Of a DNA stretch of 64,000 nucleotides, positions 57,248 to 64,000 are shown piece by piece. Below the pieces are notes generated by a model, which did no database searches, was not told the origin of the DNA, and saw only the letters and a list, made by a program, of their open reading frames with translations. Numbering within the stretch: position 1 is the stretch's first letter; each line of letters begins with the position of its first letter. Source of the stretch: Spirochaetota bacterium. Lineage in GTDB: Bacteria; Spirochaetota; UBA4802; JAKQUI01. Where the stretch lies: the NCBI GenBank assembly GCA_029562645.1, contig JAKQUI010000004.1, forward strand, positions 124,001 through 188,000, written 5' to 3'. The position numbers and the translations under genes are program-made.

Positions 57248-60200
57248 CCGCCGTGGACGCCGCCCAGAGCACGCAAAGCAGCCTCTCCCGATTCACGCTC
57301 CGCGAGGAGCGGCAGATCTCGGACGAGCTGGTCAAGATCGAACTCCGGCAGGCCTTCGCCGAGAACCGCTGTTTCGACTTCTTCCCCTCGCACGACCTGG
57401 TCAAGCTCATCAACGCCGGGGACGGGCCCGAGACGCTCGCCGACCGCTACATCGACATCAAGAACGCCGCGTTCGGCCGTGTCTCGGGCGACGACCGCAC
57501 CATCCTCGCGCGGCTGGGCAGCGACGCGCGGCTGTCTTCGCGCATCGTCGCCGCGGTCGATTTCGTGCACCGCGCCATCGCCGCGGACAACAACCTGAGC
57601 CTGCTCGCGCGGCGGTTCGTCCTGGTCAAGGAGCGCCACGGTGCGCCCACGCTGCATCACGTCTCGAACGAGACCACCGTGCTCGCGCACGTCGGCCAGG
57701 GCCCGCACTGGACGGAAATCCCCACCATCTACCTGGGGCTCAATGTCTTCGACGCGCTGGCCGCCGAGGAGAAGCGGGGCGGGCGCGATCTCTTCGACGC
57801 CTTCCGCCTGGTGCTCAAGATCGAGGAACGCGCCATCCAGACGGGTTACGCCCACACGGAGGTCTTCTCGCCCGAGGCGGCGCGCGCGCTGCAAAGCCTC
57901 CTCGACGAGGTGATCCGCATCTCCGCCGTCACGGAGGTGGAGCCCGAGGCGGCGGTCCCGGAGCGCGCGCTCAAGGGCTTCACCGAGCGCAACCGCCAGA
58001 GCCATCTGCGCCTCCTCAACGCGCGCGTGAAGGGCGACGAGCTCAACTTTCACTGGGACAAGAACCTGAAGGCCATCGCCTCGCTCGAACGCCTGGCGCG
58101 CCGCTACAAGAAAACCTCCGACGCCGCCTCCCTGCGCGAGGTGATGCGGCTGCTCGTGGCCGCCTCCGGCCACGACATCCACGAGGTCCGCAACAAGGCC
58201 AACATGCTCCTGGAGCGGGTCCTGGCCCCCAAGGAGTTCGACGCGCCGCTGGCCACCGAGTTCGTGAACGTGCATGTGGGCGAGACGCACCGCTTCGCCT
58301 TCTCGCTCCCCGACTCGCGCGGCGGCTACTTCGTACGCATCTACCGGAACGCCGCCGCCGGGCGCATTCCCACCCAGGACGAGATCGCCTTCGATGACAT
58401 CGAGCTCACTCCGGACGAATCGGGGGCCGTCTTCATCGCCGAGCGCCGGTTTGAGGAGTACGGCCACTACGACTACCTCGTCTATCGCCGCAAGGTGAAA
58501 AATGCCGAATGGCTCACGCTCCCGGGCGCCTCTGGCCGCATCAACGTACTGCCCAACGTGGCCGGCGAGATCATCCTGGAGATCTTCCCCGACATCCACG
58601 GACACACGGGCATCTACTGGCGCGACCCGTCCGGCCACCCGGGCCTGGTGTACAACGAGAACGGCGAGGTGATCCGCCTGGGGCGCTTCGCGGACATCGC
58701 GGCGCACCTGGAGGACATCAAGGAACGATATCGCATAACGGCAATATACCTGCTGGGCGCGCAGCGGCGCGGGACCAACCGGTCCGACTGGGCGCCGGGC
58801 GCGACCTCGCCCTCGCCCTTCTCCCCCATGAGCCTCACGGAGATCGAGCCCTATCTGGGCGGCCCCGAGGAGTTCCGCGCGCTCGTCGCCCGGGCGCACG
58901 CGCTGGACGTGAAGGTGATCGTGGACGTCGTGCCGCACCTGAACCGGATGAGCGACGTGCTCCCCGACGACTGCGCCGTGCGCTGCTACGACGGCGGGGG
59001 CGCCCTGGTCTTCCGCGCCTCGACGGACGGCCGCTACGGAAGCTGGGACGACGGACGGCTGTTCAACTACCGCAAGCTCGCCGTGTGGGACTGGCTCGCC
59101 GATTCCATCGTGACGCTCATCGAGGAGTACGACATCGACGGCATCCGCTTCGACTCGGCGCACGCCGTGCCCATCATGATGAAGCGGAACAACTACCTGT
59201 TCACCTACGACGAGGCGCGCAGCGACGAGGATATGGTGGAGGGCGCCATCATCGTCAACGACCGCGAGGACGAGCACTTCGTGACCACCGGCTTCTACGA
59301 CTCGGCCTGCCGCGACATCCTGGCCGTGCCGCTGCATTACTACTACATGCTCGCGGTGGAGCGCGCGGTGCGCGCGCGGGGAAAGCGCTTCTTCATCAAC
59401 ATCGCGGAATGCTACTGGGGCCACGAGCGCTTTCTCACGCGCCTGGGGCTCATCCCGTACAACTCGGCGCTGTTCAAGATCTGCGAGAACATCGTGCACG
59501 GAAAAACCGACGTGCGCGAGATCTACCACATCTACGACAACTATTTCCCGAAGTCGCTGCCGCGCGGCACCGAGCTCCTGGGGATCCTGGGCAACCACGA
59601 CGAGCGGCGCGCGCTCAACACCTTCGGGCACCGGGGGCTGCGCGCGGCGGTCGCGCTCACCATGTTCATGAGCAATATCGTGATGGACTACGAGGGGAGC
59701 GCCGAGGGCGAGGGCTGGAAGGTCTTCCTGGACAACATCTACGTCAACTGGAACCAGTTCGAATACGCCGCCCACCGCAGCGTGGAGCAGTTCTACCGCG
59801 ACTGGTACGATTTTCACCGCACGGCCACCGGGAAGGGCCATCTCGTCTGGGCGAACAACACCATGGTGGCCGCGGCGATGAAGTTCACGGCGACGGACAC
59901 CTGGATCGGCGTGTTCAATTTCGCCGACAGCAATCAGAACGCCTCCATCCAGTTCGACAATCCCGTGCTGCCCATCGCCGACGATGCGCTCTTCAAGGTG
60001 ATCGACCCGCTCTACTCGCCCATCACCAATACCTACAGCTACTTCACCGGGCGGGAGCTCAAGACCGCGCGCGTAAACACGGTGGTCTCATTCACCGAGC
60101 GCGTGAAGCTCTTGCGCCTGGAGACGGTGGACCAGCTGGAGCGCCACTACCAGGACTTTCTGCGCGATTCCTTCTTCCGGCTCTGCGCGATCGGCGTCCC

Positions 60201-62118
60201 GGCCCATTTCACGGCGAGCTTCGCCTTCCGCGAGATAACAGCGGCGCTGCACGATTTCGACGGGCTGGCGAACTTCATCATCAGCCACCTGCTCCCGCTC
60301 TTCTGGGCGGATCACCGGCCCACGCTGGAGCTCGGACTCAAGCGGAGCCTCTATCATGCGTTTAAAAACGGCCTGTTCGACGGCGATACGCTACGCGGCT
60401 ACATGAACCGCCTCGCGGGGCATGAGGACGAGCGCCTGCGGGAGCTGGGCGCGGCGCTCTTGCACCACAGCGCGGCCGGCTCGCTCGTGTTCATGTCGGC
60501 CGAGGCCGAGCCATTCTCCAAGAGCGGCGGCCTGGCCAATGTGGTGTACGAGCTCCCCCGGGAGCTGGTGAACCTGGAAGAGGAGGTGTACGTCATCACG
60601 GGCTACTACCGCAGCGGCGACGACAAGTCGCAGCGGAAGATGCGCGAGGCGGCGACGAAGTACGGCGTGCGCTACGCCGGCATGAACGTGCGTTTCAAGA
60701 TCATGGACCACGATTACGACGTGGGCGTCCACCGCGGCGAGGTGGACGGCATCACCTACTTTCTCCTGGACCACCACGAGTTCTTCGACGGGCTGTACTG
60801 GGGCTATACCGCGGAGGAGAAGCTCAGGCGCCGGATCGCCTTCGCGCGCGCCTGCGCCGAGGTGATCTGTTGCTTCAACCTGAAGCCGTTGTTCACCTTC
60901 ACCAACGACGCCTATGCCGGGATCTTCGACGGGATCGTGCGCAGCGACCACGTCTACAACGACAATCCCAACTTCCGGCGCACCACCTTCCTGCACATCA
61001 TCCACAACGGCGGGTGGCAGTACTTCGACGCCTATCATCGCTTCGAGCGCGGGTTCGACCTCTTCTCGCTGTTCAACCTTCCCTCGTGGAAGGCGGGCGA
61101 TTTCTCCGACCCGGTCTTCGGGGACCGGCTCAACTGCATGGCGGCGGGCATCCGCTTCGCCGACCGCACCATCACCGTGAGCCCGTCCTACGCCCGGCAG
61201 ATCGAATACGCCTGCGACGGACTCGAGCGCATTCTCCATAACGTGATCGGGATCTCCAACGCCATCGGACGCGACTTCCGCGAGCGCATCGACCGCAACT
61301 TCGCGGCGAGCGGCTTCCAGGAGGAGCATTACCCGGCATTCAAGGAACACCTGCGCACCGACGCGAAGCTCGCGGCGACCGTCGAGCGCGATTTCCCCGA
61401 GATCCTCAGGGGGCTGGACGCCGTGCGCGCCATCCCCGACGCGCTCCGGCGCGGCAGCACCGTCCGCACGCTCAACAAGATGCTCCTGCAGCTCCAGCGC
61501 GGTTTCACCGTCGATCCGCGCGCGGTGCTGTTCACGATGATCCATCGCATCACCGAACAGAAGGGCTTTCAGCTCCTGCTGGACGCGTCGGAGGGCATCT
61601 TCAGGGACCTGGGCTATCAGGCGATCATCGGCGGCGCGGTCTCCTCGGGGGACCAGCGCGGCGAGGACATCGCGCACGGTCTGTACCTCCTCGGCGACTA
61701 TTACCGCGACCGCGTCTCGGTCTCCTTCGGCTTCCAGGACATCAGCATACCGCTGCTCGCCTCGGACATCTTCGGCATGCCGTCCATGAACGAGCCCGGC
61801 GGGATCTCGCAGCTCGAGGGCTTCGCCTGCGGTTGCCTGGTGGTGGCGCGCGCGACCGGGGGCCTGCGCGACACCGTCTTCCCCGTCCGCGTGCGCGACG
61901 ACGCGATCGAGGGCAACGGCTTCCTTTTCTCGGACTTCACCCCGTGGGCCTTCTACGACGCGATGGAGCGCGCGCACCGCTTCTTCACCGCCAACGACCA
62001 CCTCACGCTGCAGAAGGCGCGCGTGAACGCAGAGCGCTCCATCTACTTCTGGGACACGCCCGCGCGCAAGTACATCGAGGCGATCTACGGCATCAAGGAG
62101 ATCATCCGGGTGATTTGA
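57244..62118 (+). CDS. Giant fusion of GH13 alpha-amylase-like and GT5 glycogen-synthase-like enzymes
   Basis: The 1624-aa protein starts at GTG 57244, overlapping the previous stop by four bases. Residues 1-330 are a helical domain I do not recognise. Residues about 335-430 look like a beta-sandwich. A GH13 barrel spans about 435-960: nucleophile Asp637 (GIRFDSAH), acid Glu722 (NIAECYWG) and Asp786 (LGNHDE) are present, but region I reads DVVPHLNR, lacking the usual Asn-His. A GT5 domain spans about 1075-1610: K1093 in FSKSGGLANVV near the start binds ADP-glucose in GlgA, and EPGGISQLEGF (Glu1517) is the second site. There is no signal or membrane helix, so it should act in the cytoplasm on an alpha-glucan: making it, or making and trimming it. 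The GH13-GT5 order recalls fungal alpha-1,3-glucan synthases. It ends in a strong terminator. Confidence 0.9.
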   Translation: MTAVDAAQSTQSSLSRFTLREERQISDELVKIELRQAFAENRCFDFFPSHDLVKLINAGDGPETLADRYIDIKNAAFGRVSGDDRTILARLGSDARLSSRIVAAVDFVHRAIAADNNLSLLARRFVLVKERHGAPTLHHVSNETTVLAHVGQGPHWTEIPTIYLGLNVFDALAAEEKRGGRDLFDAFRLVLKIEERAIQTGYAHTEVFSPEAARALQSLLDEVIRISAVTEVEPEAAVPERALKGFTERNRQSHLRLLNARVKGDELNFHWDKNLKAIASLERLARRYKKTSDAASLREVMRLLVAASGHDIHEVRNKANMLLERVLAPKEFDAPLATEFVNVHVGETHRFAFSLPDSRGGYFVRIYRNAAAGRIPTQDEIAFDDIELTPDESGAVFIAERRFEEYGHYDYLVYRRKVKNAEWLTLPGASGRINVLPNVAGEIILEIFPDIHGHTGIYWRDPSGHPGLVYNENGEVIRLGRFADIAAHLEDIKERYRITAIYLLGAQRRGTNRSDWAPGATSPSPFSPMSLTEIEPYLGGPEEFRALVARAHALDVKVIVDVVPHLNRMSDVLPDDCAVRCYDGGGALVFRASTDGRYGSWDDGRLFNYRKLAVWDWLADSIVTLIEEYDIDGIRFDSAHAVPIMMKRNNYLFTYDEARSDEDMVEGAIIVNDREDEHFVTTGFYDSACRDILAVPLHYYYMLAVERAVRARGKRFFINIAECYWGHERFLTRLGLIPYNSALFKICENIVHGKTDVREIYHIYDNYFPKSLPRGTELLGILGNHDERRALNTFGHRGLRAAVALTMFMSNIVMDYEGSAEGEGWKVFLDNIYVNWNQFEYAAHRSVEQFYRDWYDFHRTATGKGHLVWANNTMVAAAMKFTATDTWIGVFNFADSNQNASIQFDNPVLPIADDALFKVIDPLYSPITNTYSYFTGRELKTARVNTVVSFTERVKLLRLETVDQLERHYQDFLRDSFFRLCAIGVPAHFTASFAFREITAALHDFDGLANFIISHLLPLFWADHRPTLELGLKRSLYHAFKNGLFDGDTLRGYMNRLAGHEDERLRELGAALLHHSAAGSLVFMSAEAEPFSKSGGLANVVYELPRELVNLEEEVYVITGYYRSGDDKSQRKMREAATKYGVRYAGMNVRFKIMDHDYDVGVHRGEVDGITYFLLDHHEFFDGLYWGYTAEEKLRRRIAFARACAEVICCFNLKPLFTFTNDAYAGIFDGIVRSDHVYNDNPNFRRTTFLHIIHNGGWQYFDAYHRFERGFDLFSLFNLPSWKAGDFSDPVFGDRLNCMAAGIRFADRTITVSPSYARQIEYACDGLERILHNVIGISNAIGRDFRERIDRNFAASGFQEEHYPAFKEHLRTDAKLAATVERDFPEILRGLDAVRAIPDALRRGSTVRTLNKMLLQLQRGFTVDPRAVLFTMIHRITEQKGFQLLLDASEGIFRDLGYQAIIGGAVSSGDQRGEDIAHGLYLLGDYYRDRVSVSFGFQDISIPLLASDIFGMPSMNEPGGISQLEGFACGCLVVARATGGLRDTVFPVRVRDDAIEGNGFLFSDFTPWAFYDAMERAHRFFTANDHLTLQKARVNAERSIYFWDTPARKYIEAIYGIKEIIRVI

Positions 62119-62131
62119 GGCGCACCAAAAA

Positions 62132-62157
62132 AAAACGGGATCTGGCGATCCCGTTTT
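62132..62157. terminator. Bidirectional intrinsic terminator
   Basis: AAAACGGGATC/GATCCCGTTTT (62132-62142 with 62147-62157) with a TGGC loop follows the giant enzyme by 14 bases. It has an A run on the left and T run on the right, so it can stop transcription both ways. The next 196 bases to selU hold no gene I can see. Confidence 0.88.
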
Positions 62158-62353
62158 GTGATCTTGTATCTTACCTTATAATTCCGCTTCGGCACCATAA
62201 GGAAGACCCAAAGTGTAAAATGATTAATACTAGTATCGGCGCAGAGGAGAAAAAATTTAGTCTTTTTTGCGGCGTTCGAAAAAATACTGATGCGCTGCGC
62301 GTGAAGGATTATGTCTCGTGTGGCGCGTCGCGCGATCACCACGACGCCGGTAT

Positions 62354-63373
62354 TTACATGCGTCCCGGCCGTTCGGCGATGATCCGCTCGATCGCGCGGC
62401 AGGCCGCGGCGGTGTCCGCGTTCTCCACCTCGGCGATGATGTCGCACCCCGCGAACGAATGCGCGTAGCGCGCGTCGTAGTATCGCTCCAGGAGGACGCG
62501 GACGAACTCCCGGTACCGCCCGCCGTCGAGCGCGTCCAGGAGCTCGGCCGCGGTCTTCTTTCCGATGCGCCCCTCGAGCGAGCGCACGATCGCGGAAACC
62601 GCGGCCGGATCGATGTGCGCCTCGTACTCCTCGAGGATGATGTCGATGCGCCGCTCGATGTCCGCGACGAGCATGATCGTCGGCGCCGCGGCGATCGCGC
62701 GCACTACGCAGTCGGGGACAAACAGATCGCCGATCTTGCGCGCCTCGCCCTCGAAGACGATGTACGGCGCGTCGCGCATGGACTCGAGCTTCGCCAGGAG
62801 CAGGCTCTCGAAGCGCTTCTGCGAATGCGGGACCATACCCATGGCGCCGAAGACCGAGCTCCGGTGCCCCGCGAGCTCCTCCAAGTCGATCGCGTGTTCG
62901 AGCGCGCGCACCACCGCGGTCTTCCCCGTGCCGGTAAGGCCCTGCACCACGTAGACGGGCTGCGAGAACCGGTGCGCCGCGAGCGCCGCGCCCACGTGCC
63001 GGCGGTATTCCTTATATCCCCCTTCGAGCTTGTAGATATTTTTGATCGCGAGCGAATCGAGAATGGCCGCCAGGGTGCTCGAGCGCATCCCGCCGCGGAA
63101 GCAGTTGATCACCAGATTATCCGAGGGCAACCGTCTGATGCGCGCGACGATCTCGCCGAGCTTGCCGCCGGCGATCTCGCTGCCGCGCAGTATGGCCTCG
63201 TCGCTTCCGATGCGCCGGTAGATGGTGCCCACCTCGGCGCGCTCCAGGTCGTCGAAGAGCGGAATATTGATCGCGCCGGGGATGTGGTCCTGCACGAACT
63301 CGACGGGGGCGCGCACGTCGATGAAGACCGGCGATGCAAGCGCGCGCGCCTCCGCGTAGGTGATCTCCTTCAT
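62354..63373 (-). CDS. selU: tRNA 2-selenouridine/geranyl-2-thiouridine synthase
   Basis: The 339-aa protein has a rhodanese domain (about 1-125) with catalytic Cys91 in CFRGGMRS, and a P-loop domain (from about 140) with GLTGTGKT at 145-152. SelU (MnmH, YbbB) geranylates and then exchanges sulfur for selenium at the wobble 2-thiouridine of tRNAs for Lys, Glu and Gln. This implies selenophosphate supply elsewhere in the genome. It lies 16 bases after the acyl-CoA synthetase gene upstream on the same strand, so it is probably cotranscribed. Confidence 0.93.
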   Translation of the reverse strand: MKEITYAEARALASPVFIDVRAPVEFVQDHIPGAINIPLFDDLERAEVGTIYRRIGSDEAILRGSEIAGGKLGEIVARIRRLPSDNLVINCFRGGMRSSTLAAILDSLAIKNIYKLEGGYKEYRRHVGAALAAHRFSQPVYVVQGLTGTGKTAVVRALEHAIDLEELAGHRSSVFGAMGMVPHSQKRFESLLLAKLESMRDAPYIVFEGEARKIGDLFVPDCVVRAIAAAPTIMLVADIERRIDIILEEYEAHIDPAAVSAIVRSLEGRIGKKTAAELLDALDGGRYREFVRVLLERYYDARYAHSFAGCDIIAEVENADTAAACRAIERIIAERPGRM

Positions 63374-63389
63374 GGGCGCAGCGGACCGC

Positions 63390-64000
63390 TCACGCGAAAA
63401 AGACGCGCGCGTCCACGACCGACAGCCCCTTCCCGCGCTCGTGCAGGATCACCGGGTTGAGGTCGATCTCGGCGATCGACTCGACGCGCGTGACGAGATT
63501 GGAGACGCGGCAGATGAGCTCGACGAACGCGTCCTCGTCGAGCGCCGCGCGCCCGCGCAGGCCCGTGATGAGCGGATAGGTCTTGAGCGATCGCACCATG
63601 TCGCGCGCCTCGCTCGCGGTAAGCGGCGCGACGCGGATCGCCCGGTCGCGGAAGAGCTCGATGAAGATCCCCCCGTAGCCCGCCACCACGATGGGCCCGA
63701 AGACCGGATCGCGCCGCGCGCCCACGAAGAACTCCTCGCCTCGCGGCGCCATCTCCTGCGCCAGGAAGCCGTCGATGGCGACCGGCGTCGGCGCGCCCGA
63801 CACCGCGGAGCGCATCTCCGAGACGGCGGCGGCGAGCGCATCGGCCGACTCGATCCCCAGCCGCACGCCGCCCACGTCGGACTTGTGCGATGCGTCGCGC
63901 GAAAGGAGCTTCAGGACCACCGGGAAGCGGAGATCGATCCCCCGCGCGCCGTTTTCGTCGGCGATGCGGCGCAGGGCCGGCGAGGCGATGCCCCCAGCCG
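63390..64000 (-). CDS. ATP-grasp part of a second ADP-forming acyl-CoA synthetase (cut by window)
   Basis: The frame is open to the window end. The visible residues carry PVVLKLLSRDASHKSDVGGV, then GEEFFVGARRDPVFGPIVVAGYGG and the C-terminal IAEIDLNPVILHERG, all typical of the ATP-grasp beta domain of ADP-forming acyl-CoA synthetases. It is a paralogue of the protein at 28780-30879, whose matching region reads VSPDALHKSDAGGV. Whether the CoA-binding domain is fused upstream cannot be seen. It is followed directly by selU. Confidence 0.87.
   Translation of the reverse strand, partial: AGGIASPALRRIADENGARGIDLRFPVVLKLLSRDASHKSDVGGVRLGIESADALAAAVSEMRSAVSGAPTPVAIDGFLAQEMAPRGEEFFVGARRDPVFGPIVVAGYGGIFIELFRDRAIRVAPLTASEARDMVRSLKTYPLITGLRGRAALDEDAFVELICRVSNLVTRVESIAEIDLNPVILHERGKGLSVVDARVFFA

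Noticed and set aside
57214-59841. 875-codon minus-strand frame opposite the GH13 part
   Set aside because: It has no motifs and reverse-coding composition, whereas the plus strand has intact GH13 signatures.

Overview
The window is a chromosomal segment of a fairly GC-rich (roughly 60%) Gram-negative bacterium, with genes packed on both strands. I see no tRNA, rRNA, CRISPR array, transposase or phage gene. Several features together suggest a spirochaete of the Leptospira-like or deep Spirochaetota type rather than Treponema or Borrelia: relaxed spirochaete-type lipoboxes, an OmpL47-type surface protein, a bactofilin beside a LysM-M23 peptidase, F-type rather than V-type ATP synthase, and large PAS kinases with SpoIIE phosphatase output. 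This placement is inference from gene content.

Layout. 1-8.7 kb: the end of a membrane protein gene, a giant (2138 aa) lipoprotein with an AT-rich central block, a Nudix hydrolase with a small partner gene, and a lone Cache-type lipoprotein. 9-14.6 kb: an OmpL47-repeat protein, a TPR protein, a membrane protein, pdxA, bactofilin, a coiled-coil protein and a divergent LysM-M23 peptidase (envelope and cell-shape genes). 14.6-19.3 kb: a GAF/degenerate-GGDEF protein and an 842-aa acidic protein, cotranscribed. 19.5-26.7 kb: the full atpIBEFHAGDC operon on the minus strand, with terminator-like hairpins after atpB and atpF. 27-35.2 kb: an orphan HicB-like gene, a parvulin lipoprotein, an ADP-forming acyl-CoA synthetase, a TPR protein, and a plus-strand cluster of a small Cys protein, rnfC, rnfD, a STAS protein and a nitroreductase.

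35.2-38.9 kb is the most unusual region. Three small secreted proteins share the mirror-image cysteine pattern CX3CX6C...CX6CX3C, and two of them are near-identical over much of their length. They surround an ECF sigma factor that has its own C-terminal transmembrane helix and a ZAS/FecR-type membrane anti-sigma factor. 38.9-51.4 kb: an SDR dehydrogenase, an NlpC/P60 peptidase, carB, an AEC transporter, dut overlapping an RNase J gene, ftsK, and a divergent membrane protein/AbrB pair with a perfect inverted repeat between them. 51.4-64 kb: a 1627-aa six-PAS histidine kinase-receiver-PP2C fusion, a lipoprotein translationally coupled to a 1624-aa GH13-GT5 fusion whose domain order recalls fungal alpha-1,3-glucan synthases, selU, and the 3' part of a second ADP-forming acyl-CoA synthetase.

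Working together: ATP synthase, the RnfC/D pair and two ADP-forming acyl-CoA synthetases point to an energy metabolism that conserves ATP from acyl-CoA and uses ion gradients. The sigma/anti-sigma locus, the AbrB and palindromic operators, STAS protein and hybrid kinase-phosphatase point to envelope- and stress-linked regulation. All assignments come from reading the sequence; no database search was run.
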